A DNA stretch of 5,609 bases from Bacilli bacterium (GCA_900754115.1 CAAEBM010000011.1:1-5609), one strand, 5' to 3'; shown: positions 1-5,609, numbered from the stretch's first letter. Numbers and translations are program-made. Notes: a model not told the origin generated them from the letters alone.

Positions 1-80
1 TATTAAGATTTAAACAAGCAAGTGATGCAGTACAAGAAGATCATGCTGCATTATGTTATAAAATTTATGATGCAAATTAA
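1..80 (+). CDS. 3' end of an unidentified protein gene (partial)
   Basis: An open frame enters from the left edge (first full codon at base 3) and ends at TAA 78-80, giving 25 residues that begin LRFKQASDAV and end YKIYDAN. The tail is hydrophilic and looks helical. It has no membrane segment and no motif I can assign. That it is a real gene end is supported by the uninterrupted frame, the same TAA stop used throughout the window, and a rho-independent terminator that overlaps the stop codon. I do not recognise the family and give no function. The gene is separated from the next one by this terminator and a fresh promoter, so it is probably a different transcription unit. Confidence 0.6.
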   Translation, partial: LRFKQASDAVQEDHAALCYKIYDAN

Positions 81-105
81 AAAAGAGTTAAACGCTCTTT
101 TTTTT
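79..105 (+). terminator. Rho-independent terminator after the left-edge gene
   Basis: The arm AAAAAAGAG (79-87) pairs with CTCTTTTTT (95-103) around a 7-base loop, and the T run continues to 105. Only three pairs at the loop end involve G or C, so the stem is weak, but its position directly on the TAA stop is typical. It isolates the left-edge gene from the hydrolase/acetyltransferase unit. Confidence 0.75.
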
Positions 106-189
106 ATAGATAAAGAATTGAAGTTTACCAATTTATTGAACTTTTACACTTTGTATATCATTTTGTCAATCATCTTTTTTTGATTTTGA

Positions 190-218
190 TTGTCTTTAGA
201 TTGAAAAATCATTACAAT
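190..218 (+). promoter_or_regulatory. Sigma-A-type promoter for the hydrolase/acetyltransferase unit
   Basis: TTGTCT (190-195) and TACAAT (213-218) are separated by 17 bases, matching the vegetative consensus at 4 of 6 and 5 of 6 positions. Transcription would start near 225, leaving a leader of only about a dozen bases that is mostly ribosome binding site. The prediction is by eye. In such AT-rich DNA chance matches are common, but a promoter is needed here because a terminator precedes it. Confidence 0.5.
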
Positions 219-225
219 TACTTTT

Positions 226-233
226 AGAGGTGA
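226..233 (+). promoter_or_regulatory. Ribosome binding site of the MBL-fold hydrolase gene
   Basis: AGAGGTGA ends four bases before the ATG at 238. It is a good Shine-Dalgarno match and fixes this ATG as the start. There is no competing in-frame start upstream with a comparable site. Confidence 0.75.
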
Positions 234-237
234 TTAA

Positions 238-1059
238 ATGAAACTTCGTTTTTTAGGAACCGCAGCAGCTGAAGGATGGCCTGCTATATTTTGTAGTTGC
301 CCAGCTTGTCAAAAAGCAAGAGAATTAAAAGGAAAAAATATTCGTAGTCGTTTTTCCATAATGATTGATGAAGCGTATAAAATTGACTTTCCACCCGATA
401 GTTTTTATCACATGGTAAGAGATAATTTAGATTTTACAAAACTCAAATATTTATTTATTTCTCACCCTCATACCGACCATTTAGCTCCCTATGAATTCGA
501 ATTTCGTAGAAAATGGTTTACCAATTTAAGAAACGATCGCAGTTTAAATATATATGGTTGGAGTAAGTCATTATCTAAAATCAAAAAGGGAATGGTTTAT
601 CTTGATGAAAATGAACCGATTTATCATCCCATTAAAGCGTTTCAAAAAATTGATACTTTTGATTTCGAAGTCTATCCTTTACCAGCCAATCATATGACTT
701 CAAAAGATAAACCATTTATTTATTTATTCGTTCGTAAAAGTGACCATAAAACTTTTTTATCTGCTCATGATACAGGATATTTTTTTGATGAAGTTTGGGA
801 GTTTTTAAAAAATTTTCATATTGATGTCATATCTTTAGATTGCACCCATGGTTCTTTAAGTAGTATAGACAATCATTTGGGGCATCAAGAAGTTTTATTA
901 GTAAAACAAAAACTAGAAGAACTTCAAATTTTTCAGGATGGTATTTTTATTGTCAATCATTTTTCTCATAACGGAAAATGGTCTCATGAAGAGTTTGAAA
1001 CGTTTTTTAAACCCCATCATATTCTTGTCGCTTATGATGGAATGGAAATTGATTTTTAA
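238..1059 (+). CDS. PhnP-like metallo-beta-lactamase-fold hydrolase
   Basis: This is a 273-residue soluble protein with no signal peptide or membrane segment. The N-terminal strand and loop MKLRFLGTAAAEGWPA are followed by a Cys cluster C19-x-C21-x2-C24 and the fold's metal signature H76-x-H78-x-D80-H81. Later candidate ligands are H152 (PANHM), D178 (SAHDTG) and a His in NHFSH (H241/H244). In the PhnP branch of the superfamily the CxCxxC cluster belongs to a structural zinc site, and PhnP itself hydrolyses 5-phosphoribosyl 1,2-cyclic phosphate. No phn genes are visible, so that substrate should not be assumed. A cyclic phosphate or other phosphodiester is the family-based guess. The gene is the first of a two-gene unit with an acetyltransferase 11 bases downstream. 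The fold assignment is firm; the substrate is unknown. Confidence 0.88.
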   Translation: MKLRFLGTAAAEGWPAIFCSCPACQKARELKGKNIRSRFSIMIDEAYKIDFPPDSFYHMVRDNLDFTKLKYLFISHPHTDHLAPYEFEFRRKWFTNLRNDRSLNIYGWSKSLSKIKKGMVYLDENEPIYHPIKAFQKIDTFDFEVYPLPANHMTSKDKPFIYLFVRKSDHKTFLSAHDTGYFFDEVWEFLKNFHIDVISLDCTHGSLSSIDNHLGHQEVLLVKQKLEELQIFQDGIFIVNHFSHNGKWSHEEFETFFKPHHILVAYDGMEIDF

Positions 1060-1064
1060 GGAGA
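1058..1064 (+). promoter_or_regulatory. Ribosome binding site of the acetyltransferase gene, overlapping the upstream stop
   Basis: AAGGAGA begins within the TAA stop of the hydrolase gene (1057-1059) and lies six bases before ATG 1071. The overlap means ribosomes finishing the first gene sit on the second gene's start site. This suggests translational coupling and joint expression of the two proteins. Confidence 0.8.
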
Positions 1065-1070
1065 AAATAT

Positions 1071-2240
1071 ATGATTCGATTAGCAAAAACAGAAGATAAA
1101 GAAAGTTATTATACCATGTTAAGTTATTGTTTTAACATGGGAAATGCTTCCATAGAAAACAATGTTAAAAATAGTCATTTCCCTATGGATGAAATCATCG
1201 TTAATGAAATAGATGGAAAACTGACCTCTTGTGTTCACGTCATTCCTTTTTCTATCCATTTTGATCAACAAATTATGAAAATGGGTGGAATTGCTGGTGT
1301 GAGCAGTTATCCTGAAAATCGTGATGGTGGAGGAATAAAAGAAATATTAAATTATTCTTTGAAACACATGAAAGATAGAGGAATGATTTTTTCTGCTTTA
1401 GGTCCCTTCAGTTTTGAATTTTATCGGAAATATGGATGGGAATGGGGATTTGTTTTCCAAAAATTGAAATTTCCTATTCAAGATTTAGCTAAAACTAAAA
1501 AAGCCCATCATTATAAAAAATGCACAAAAGATGACGATGAAATGATTCAAAATTTCCGGAATCAATACGCTTGCTTATTTAATGGCAGTGTAGTTCATAC
1601 TTTAGAAATTAGAGAAAATCGTTGGAAAAACTTTTATAACAATTTTACTCATTGTTACGCTGCTTATGACGAAAAAAATCAAGTTGAAGCCATTGCTTTT
1701 TATAAAATTGAAAATCGAACTTTAATTTGTGATGAACTCTTCTTTTTAAATGAAACGGGTCGTCAACATATGCTTCACTTCTTCTATACTCATCGTTCTC
1801 AAGTTGACCAAGTTGAACTTTTATTGCCTAAAGATGACAACTTACGCGCTACCCTTCCTAATCCTCGTATTCAATATTGGGAATGGGCCAATATGATGTT
1901 TAGAATCGTATGTGTAAAAGAGGCTTTACAAGCAATGAAACTAAAAGAAAAAGTAAAGGGAAAATTAAAAATTAAAGTACACGATGAACAAGCAGAATGG
2001 AACAACCAAATTTTTGAATTAATTGGTGAAGAACATCATTTATCGGTCCATGAAGTAAAAAATTCAAAAGTTTTTGATATTGAAGTCTCTATTCAAAGAC
2101 TATCTCAACTTGTATTAGGTTTTATTAGTGGAGAAGAAGCCTTAAAATTAGAACTTATTTCTTGCCGCAATGCAAAAAAAGAGCCTTTATTTGAAAAAAT
2201 CTTTCAAAAAAGACCAACAATGCTATGGCATATGTTTTAA
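1071..2240 (+). CDS. Eis-like GNAT-family N-acetyltransferase
   Basis: The 389-residue protein has the Eis-type build of two GNAT-like regions followed by a C-terminal SCP2-like domain, close to the roughly 400 residues usual for the family. The acetyl-CoA loop is visible as GVSSYPENRDGGGIKEIL (residues 76-93). It is followed by SALGPFSFEFYRKYGW (108-123), the counterpart of the Eis segment holding the catalytic tyrosine; Y118 is the likely match. In mycobacterial Eis the terminal carboxylate of a final Phe acts in catalysis, and this protein also ends in Phe (WHMF). Eis proteins acetylate amines on aminoglycosides, lysines or small polyamines, so the substrate here cannot be read from sequence. 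It follows the hydrolase by 11 bases and is probably coupled to it. A hairpin lies in its codons 15-24. Family assignment is confident; a role in resistance would be speculation. Confidence 0.87.
   Translation: MIRLAKTEDKESYYTMLSYCFNMGNASIENNVKNSHFPMDEIIVNEIDGKLTSCVHVIPFSIHFDQQIMKMGGIAGVSSYPENRDGGGIKEILNYSLKHMKDRGMIFSALGPFSFEFYRKYGWEWGFVFQKLKFPIQDLAKTKKAHHYKKCTKDDDEMIQNFRNQYACLFNGSVVHTLEIRENRWKNFYNNFTHCYAAYDEKNQVEAIAFYKIENRTLICDELFFLNETGRQHMLHFFYTHRSQVDQVELLLPKDDNLRATLPNPRIQYWEWANMMFRIVCVKEALQAMKLKEKVKGKLKIKVHDEQAEWNNQIFELIGEEHHLSVHEVKNSKVFDIEVSIQRLSQLVLGFISGEEALKLELISCRNAKKEPLFEKIFQKRPTMLWHMF
1114..1140 (+). repeat. Perfect 9-bp inverted repeat inside the start of the acetyltransferase gene
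   Basis: CCATGTTAA (1114-1122) and TTAACATGG (1132-1140) are exact reverse complements around a 9-base loop; a G-U pair could add a tenth pair. The hairpin falls 43-70 bases downstream of the start codon, within codons 15-24. It may be a chance structure or may slow translation early in the gene. No function is demonstrated. Confidence 0.5.
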
Positions 2241-2270
2241 TATTTTAAAATTTAAAAGTTAACAAAGTTT

Positions 2271-2310
2271 AAAAAAGCGAACTTACAATCAAGCAAGTTC
2301 GCTTTTTTTT
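2271..2310. terminator. Bidirectional rho-independent terminator between convergent genes
   Basis: The arm AAAAAAGCGAACTT (2271-2284) pairs perfectly with AAGTTCGCTTTTTT (2295-2308) around a 10-base loop. On the plus strand it ends in eight T (2303-2310). On the minus strand the six A at 2271-2276 provide a T run. It therefore stops the acetyltransferase unit from the left and the kinase gene, whose stop is at 2338-2340, from the right. The rest of the 97-base gap is AT-rich and holds no gene. Confidence 0.9.
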
Positions 2311-2337
2311 AGTATACTTTAGAATAACTTCTATCCC

Positions 2338-3981
2338 TTATACATCGTGAAAACAACTTCCACCAATAAATTCGCGTAAAAGAGAATTACAAGGAACCCA
2401 TTTATCGTCAATATCTTTAAAATATTTTAAAAACTTAATCAACCGGTTTGCTGTAATGGCATGAGGATGATCATCAGGTATTTCTTGTAAAGCAGGTAAA
2501 GCATATTTTTTCATTACACCTAATTCATAAGTGAGTTCTGAATTAAAAACAAAATTAGCTCCTTCTTGATGAGGATAAATCCATTTAAATTCTCCTCTAC
2601 GAACTGATGCCCACATTTCTAAAGTCTTTTCTGCTGAAGTGTTTCGATATTTCTTATCCCGAACAATTCTACGAAGCAAACGAATATCTGTTAGACTTAT
2701 CGGATTATGATTATCTAGGTTAATTTGAATTTGTGGAGCAATATAAATTTTAAATTTTTGATGTTTAGGAATAGATGAGGTTAAATGGTCATTTAAAGCA
2801 TGAATTCCTTCAATAATAATGGGAGTTTTAGCATCAATTTTACACTTTTCCCCTTCTTCTCTTTCTCCTGTTTTAAAATTAAATACGGGAAGTGTAATTT
2901 CATCTCCTTGAATTAAAGCCAACATATGACTATTAAATAATTCAATATCTAATGCTTCTATGTGTTCTAAATCAGGGTCTCCATTTTCGTCTAAAGGAGC
3001 TAAATGCTTAGGCAAATAATAATCATCAATAGAAATACGAAGAGGTGTAATTCCTCTTGACATTAATTCAATTCTCAAACGATTTGAAAATGTCGTCTTT
3101 CCACTAGAAGATGGCCCAGCAATTGCAATCAGTCGAATATTTTCAATATCTTTTTCAATGGCATTTCCTAATTCGCAAAGCATATCATTGTGTTTTGTTT
3201 CACACATATTGATGAAATCAACTGTTGTCTCTTCACGAACATGATCATTCATTTTAGAAACAGTATCCGCTTCACATATTTTTGACCATCCATGTGCTAA
3301 TTTTAACGTTTTCCCAAACATGGAAGCTTCCTCAAACATAGGGATAACTCCATTTTCTTCTGCACGGGGATATTGCACAATAAAACCTGGGTTATAGTGT
3401 TTCACGATATATTGTGTTAAATATCCAGTAGAAGGGACCATATATCCAAACATATAATTCAAATATCCATCACATTCATAAAAATGAACCATTTTTTCTG
3501 GACGATATTTTAAGGTTTCTATTTTATCTTCTTCATTTTGTTTGCGATAAATTTCTTTTGCTTCTTCTTTTGTCACTAAAGTGCGTGTCAAGGGATAATC
3601 TGCATCTACAATTTTTTTCATTTCAACAACGACATCATGAATAAAGCGGCTATCAAATGCTTGATTTTTATTCAATAATTGTACAAAAATCGTGCGTGAA
3701 ACATTATAACTTAATCTTACACTATAATCTGGACACAAGCGATAAATCGCCATCACGATTAAATATCGCAAACTGGTTTCATAAACTTTAACCGCATCAG
3801 AATTTGTCAAATCTAATAATTCTATTTCACAATTAAAGCCTACTTCATAAGTTAATTCTCGCAAACGATTATTAACTTTAGCAGCATAATATTTTTTTTG
3901 ATCTTGCTTGGGAATAAAAGACAAAATGGATTGTTTGTTTTCCAATTGAAATGTCTGATTCCCTATTTTTACTGTAAACAT
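2338..3981 (-). CDS. Nucleoside (uridine) kinase-like protein with N-terminal TGS/ThrRS-like half
   Basis: The 547-residue protein has two halves. Residues 1-60 resemble a TGS domain, and about 65-240 resemble the second domain of threonyl-tRNA synthetase, including CDGYLNYMFGYMVPSTGYL at 170-188. The editing histidines of ThrRS seem lost: E68 and R72 stand at the HxxxH positions, and the later pair keeps only C170. Residues 283-480 form a uridine-kinase-type P-loop domain with Walker A GPSSSGKTT (289-297), the acidic pair in SIDDYYLP (D319/D320), IIIEGIHAL (388-396) and an Arg-rich lid (IRLLRRIVRDKKYR). Relatives are annotated as nucleoside or uridine kinases, which would phosphorylate uridine or cytidine in pyrimidine salvage. 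Start ATG 3979-3981 is preceded by AAAGGA ten bases upstream and a strong promoter. The architecture is known in Firmicutes; activity and the role of the N-terminal half are inferred. Confidence 0.85.
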   Translation of the reverse strand: MFTVKIGNQTFQLENKQSILSFIPKQDQKKYYAAKVNNRLRELTYEVGFNCEIELLDLTNSDAVKVYETSLRYLIVMAIYRLCPDYSVRLSYNVSRTIFVQLLNKNQAFDSRFIHDVVVEMKKIVDADYPLTRTLVTKEEAKEIYRKQNEEDKIETLKYRPEKMVHFYECDGYLNYMFGYMVPSTGYLTQYIVKHYNPGFIVQYPRAEENGVIPMFEEASMFGKTLKLAHGWSKICEADTVSKMNDHVREETTVDFINMCETKHNDMLCELGNAIEKDIENIRLIAIAGPSSSGKTTFSNRLRIELMSRGITPLRISIDDYYLPKHLAPLDENGDPDLEHIEALDIELFNSHMLALIQGDEITLPVFNFKTGEREEGEKCKIDAKTPIIIEGIHALNDHLTSSIPKHQKFKIYIAPQIQINLDNHNPISLTDIRLLRRIVRDKKYRNTSAEKTLEMWASVRRGEFKWIYPHQEGANFVFNSELTYELGVMKKYALPALQEIPDDHPHAITANRLIKFLKYFKDIDDKWVPCNSLLREFIGGSCFHDV

Positions 3982-4016
3982 TTATTTTAGTTCCTTTCTT
4001 TATTAATTCGCTTCGT

Positions 4017-4037
4017 GCTTTTATTATAAATAAAAGC
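4017..4037. promoter_or_regulatory. Palindrome on the kinase promoter, possible operator
   Basis: GCTTTTATT (4017-4025) and AATAAAAGC (4029-4037) are perfect 9-base inverted arms around the 3-base centre ATA. The palindrome covers the entire -10 element of the kinase promoter (4023-4028), which is where a dimeric repressor would block transcription. The arms are AT-rich, so chance is possible. It is not followed by a T run, so it is not a terminator. Confidence 0.4.
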
Positions 4038-4051
4038 AAAAGAATTATCAA
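4023..4051 (-). promoter_or_regulatory. Near-consensus sigma-A promoter of the kinase gene
   Basis: Read on the minus strand, TTGATA (4051-4046) and TATAAT (4028-4023) are exactly 17 bases apart, matching the vegetative consensus at 5 of 6 and 6 of 6 positions. Transcription would begin near 4016, giving a leader of about 35 bases before the ATG at 3981. It lies just downstream of the rsmG terminator, so the kinase is transcribed independently of mnmG-rsmG. This is the strongest promoter match in the window. Confidence 0.8.
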
Positions 4052-4077
4052 GATGCACCTATCTATTTATTCTAACT

Positions 4078-4102
4078 AAAAAAAGTAGTTCTATACTACT
4101 TC
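4078..4102 (-). terminator. Rho-independent terminator of the mnmG-rsmG operon
   Basis: On the minus strand AAGTAGT (4101-4095) pairs with ACTACTT (4089-4083) around a 5-base loop, and the message ends in seven T (4084-4078). The hairpin begins about four bases after the rsmG stop (4106-4108), so rsmG is the last gene of its unit. Confidence 0.8.
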
Positions 4103-4105
4103 ATT

Positions 4106-4792
4106 TTATAAAGGTTTTTTCTTCATTAAACTATATTTTCTAGGATAACGAGCATCCGTTTTCTTATACTTTAAAAAGTAAAAATTCATCGAAGCATCTT
4201 TTTGTCTTTTTTCTACTAATTTAACATTTAATATTTGTAGGGCATTTTTAGCTTCGTTTAATTCTTCTAGTCCCTTATTTCCTTTCATGGCAATAAAAAT
4301 GCCATTAACTTTTAAAATTGGAATACATAGCTCTAATAAAATATTTAATCGTGCAACAGCTCTTGCTGTTACAATATCAAACGCTTCTATATATTCTTTG
4401 CTGACCTCTTCGACTCTTGAAGCAACAATAGTAACCTTTTTTAAGTCCAATTGCTGGATGACTTCTTTTAAAAAAACCATCCTCTTTTGTAAAGAATCAA
4501 TAATCGTTAAATCCATTTCAGGAAAAAGTATTTTTAATGGAATCGCAGGAAAACCAGCACCTGAGCCGACATCACAAACTTTTAAAGAATTAAAATCGCG
4601 TTGAAACGCAATTTGTAAAGAATCAAAAAAATGTCTTTCATACACTTGTTCTTTGTCAATTACACTTGTCAAATCCATAACTTGATTGTAATGTGCTAAC
4701 AATTGATAATATTGCTCAAATTGCTGTTTTTGACGTTCATTTAATATGATTTGTTGTTTTTCTAATTGACTATAAAATTCATTTTTTGTCAC
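4106..4792 (-). CDS. rsmG: 16S rRNA (guanine-527-N7)-methyltransferase RsmG
   Basis: RsmG (GidB) uses S-adenosylmethionine to methylate N7 of G527 in 16S rRNA; in several bacteria its loss gives low-level streptomycin resistance. The 228 residues are close to the family's 205-240. The N-terminal helical part leads to DLTSVIDKEQVYERHFFDSL (40-59), then the SAM loop DVGSGAGFPAIPLKI (74-88), acidic IIDS (97-100) with KRMVFLKE (103-110), TARAVARL (142-149) and MKG (169-171). The end has the family's YPRK and a basic PL tail. Asp40 stands where NLT is usual. The start is GTG (4792-4790); the next in-frame Met is residue 39, inside the conserved region, so GTG is needed. It lies 12 bases after mnmG, a pairing widespread near bacterial origins, and closes the operon. 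The identification is firm. Confidence 0.95.
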   Translation of the reverse strand: MTKNEFYSQLEKQQIILNERQKQQFEQYYQLLAHYNQVMDLTSVIDKEQVYERHFFDSLQIAFQRDFNSLKVCDVGSGAGFPAIPLKILFPEMDLTIIDSLQKRMVFLKEVIQQLDLKKVTIVASRVEEVSKEYIEAFDIVTARAVARLNILLELCIPILKVNGIFIAMKGNKGLEELNEAKNALQILNVKLVEKRQKDASMNFYFLKYKKTDARYPRKYSLMKKKPL

Positions 4793-4799
4793 TCAAAAG

Positions 4800-4806
4800 C
4801 CCCCTT
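4800..4806 (-). promoter_or_regulatory. Ribosome binding site of rsmG, overlapping the mnmG stop
   Basis: Read on the minus strand, AAGGGGG overlaps the mnmG TAA (4807-4805) and lies seven bases before the GTG start of rsmG. It pairs with the anti-Shine-Dalgarno along its length if one G-U pair is allowed. This supports the GTG start and suggests coupling to mnmG translation. Confidence 0.7.
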
Positions 4807-5609
4807 ATTTTCCTTTTAAATAAACCATTAAAACCATGATGTCACTAGGATTAACTCCAGAAATACGACTGGCTTGTCCTATCGTTACAGGTCGAACTTG
4901 ATTCAATTTTTGTCTAGCTTCTATGGCCAAATGTTCGATTTTATCATAATCAATCGTAGCAGGAATAGTAAAGTTTTCCAATTTTTCTAAATCTTGTGCT
5001 TCCTTTTGTTGCTTTTTTAAATAGCCTTCATATTTAATTTGAATTTCTACTTGTTCAACAACACCCGGAAGATAAGTGGCTTGATTTTTATTAATAAGAG
5101 GGAATAGTTCTATTAACTTTACTTCTGGTCTTTTTAAAAATTCAGCTAAAGTTAGTCCAAATAAATTGTCTGTACTCATCTTTTTGCTTTGAGCATACGT
5201 TAAAATCCCATCTACTTCCTTTAATTTTTTTTGCATGACTTCTTTTTTTAAATCTTCAATTTGATTTAATTTTGTTAAAAATAAATCATATTGTTCTTGA
5301 GATACAAGGCCTACTTGATAGCCATAAGGACGCAAACGAAGATCTGCATTGTCATGTCTTAATAAGAGACGATATTCTGCGCGAGAAGTGAGTAAACGAT
5401 AAGGTTCATCTGTTCCTTTTGTCACTAAATCATCAATCATTAAACCGATGTATGATTCTGTTCTTTTTAAAATCAAAGGTTCTTTGTTTTGTATTTTTAA
5501 ACAAGCATTAATTCCCGCAATTAATCCTTGACCAGCTGCTTCTTCATATCCAGACGTTCCATTAATTTGACCAGCAGTAAATAAATTTTGAATTAATTTT
5601 GTTTCTAAA
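4805..5609 (-). CDS. mnmG: tRNA uridine-34 carboxymethylaminomethyl-modification enzyme MnmG, C-terminal part
   Basis: MnmG (GidA) is an FAD protein that acts with MnmE to place a (carboxymethyl)aminomethyl group on C5 of the wobble uridine (U34) of certain tRNAs, in the cytoplasm. The window holds the last 267 residues; the gene runs off the right edge, so more than half of the usual 620-630 residues is missing. The fragment begins LETKLIQNLFTAGQ and carries the family signature AGQINGTSGYEEAA followed by GLIAGINA. Next come DDLVTKG and TSRAEYRLLLRHDNADLRL, then the helical C-terminal region with IKYEGYLKKQQ and the closing RISGVNPSDIMVLMVYL, the part that contacts MnmE and tRNA in known structures. 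A TTG at 5476-5474 is internal, not a start, because homology continues upstream to the edge. It is followed by rsmG after 12 bases in one operon. Confidence 0.96.
   Translation of the reverse strand, partial: LETKLIQNLFTAGQINGTSGYEEAAGQGLIAGINACLKIQNKEPLILKRTESYIGLMIDDLVTKGTDEPYRLLTSRAEYRLLLRHDNADLRLRPYGYQVGLVSQEQYDLFLTKLNQIEDLKKEVMQKKLKEVDGILTYAQSKKMSTDNLFGLTLAEFLKRPEVKLIELFPLINKNQATYLPGVVEQVEIQIKYEGYLKKQQKEAQDLEKLENFTIPATIDYDKIEHLAIEARQKLNQVRPVTIGQASRISGVNPSDIMVLMVYLKGK

Noticed and set aside
136..161. Alternative promoter with TTGAAC and a TAT-rich -10
   Set aside because: The spacing to any usable -10 is only 12-14 bases, so the pair at 190-218 with a 17-base spacer is preferred.
167..192. 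CAATCA/TGATTG inverted repeat and TTGATT direct repeats in the leader region
   Set aside because: The arms are only six bases with a 14-base loop in T-rich low-complexity sequence. The structure is too weak to call an operator, riboswitch or terminator.
106..237. Possible riboswitch or small RNA upstream of the hydrolase gene
   Set aside because: The stretch is short, T-rich and lacks any conserved stem set. The inferred transcript start leaves almost no leader.
238..2240. A new antiphage defence or phosphonate (phn) system
   Set aside because: Only two metabolic-type enzymes are present, with no effector, sensor, nuclease or other phn gene. The terminators close the unit on both sides.
4287..4604. 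Plus-strand open frame of 105 codons inside rsmG
   Set aside because: It lies wholly antisense to the conserved methyltransferase core, has no recognisable motif and no Shine-Dalgarno site I can see. It is an AT-rich shadow frame.
5474..5476. TTG codon as a possible start of a short MnmG-like protein
   Set aside because: The same frame continues upstream to the window edge with strongly conserved MnmG sequence (AGQINGTSGYEEAA), so the codon is internal and the gene is simply cut by the window.
1..5609. Mycoplasma-type genetic code with TGA as tryptophan
   Set aside because: Tryptophans in the genes are TGG, and I saw no in-frame TGA within the called genes. All stops are TAA, so the standard code is sufficient, though absence of TGA stops does not prove it.
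1..5609. tRNA, rRNA, CRISPR array, insertion sequence or attachment site
   Set aside because: No cloverleaf, regularly spaced repeat, transposase motif or terminal repeat pair was found on reading either strand.

Overview
This is a strongly AT-rich bacterial window with Bacillota-type (low-GC Gram-positive) signals. It has short intergenic gaps, purine-rich Shine-Dalgarno sites, rho-independent terminators with long T runs, and a TGS-domain/uridine-kinase-like fusion protein of a kind common in Firmicutes. Tryptophan is written TGG and all five visible stop codons are TAA, so nothing demands a mycoplasma-type code. An Erysipelotrichia- or Turicibacter-like source, or a neighbour of the Mollicutes, would fit, but the window cannot settle the genus.

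Layout, left to right. Bases 1-80 carry the last 25 codons of an unidentified plus-strand gene, closed by a terminator (79-105). A new plus-strand unit follows with its own promoter (190-218). It encodes a PhnP-like metallo-beta-lactamase-fold hydrolase (238-1059) and, 11 bases later, an Eis-like GNAT acetyltransferase (1071-2240). It ends at a strong bidirectional hairpin (2271-2310) shared with the convergent gene. On the minus strand, 2338-3981 encodes a 547-residue nucleoside (uridine) kinase-like protein with an N-terminal TGS/ThrRS-like half. Its near-consensus promoter (4023-4051) is overlapped by a perfect 9-3-9 palindrome (4017-4037). Upstream of it, also on the minus strand, are rsmG (4106-4792) and the 3' part of mnmG (4805 to the window edge). 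These two form an operon that ends at a terminator four bases past the rsmG stop.

How they fit together. mnmG and rsmG are translation-fidelity genes: MnmG modifies U34 of tRNA and RsmG methylates 16S rRNA. In many Firmicutes they sit together beside the replication origin, so the right side may be origin-proximal. The kinase is separately promoted. The hydrolase/acetyltransferase pair is a closed two-gene unit whose joint substrate is unknown and is the least explained part of the window. I see no CRISPR array, tRNA, rRNA, insertion sequence or defence system, and no clear new multi-gene system. The most useful leads are the two-gene unit, the palindrome on the kinase promoter, a hairpin early in the acetyltransferase gene, and the degenerate ThrRS-editing-like half of the kinase.
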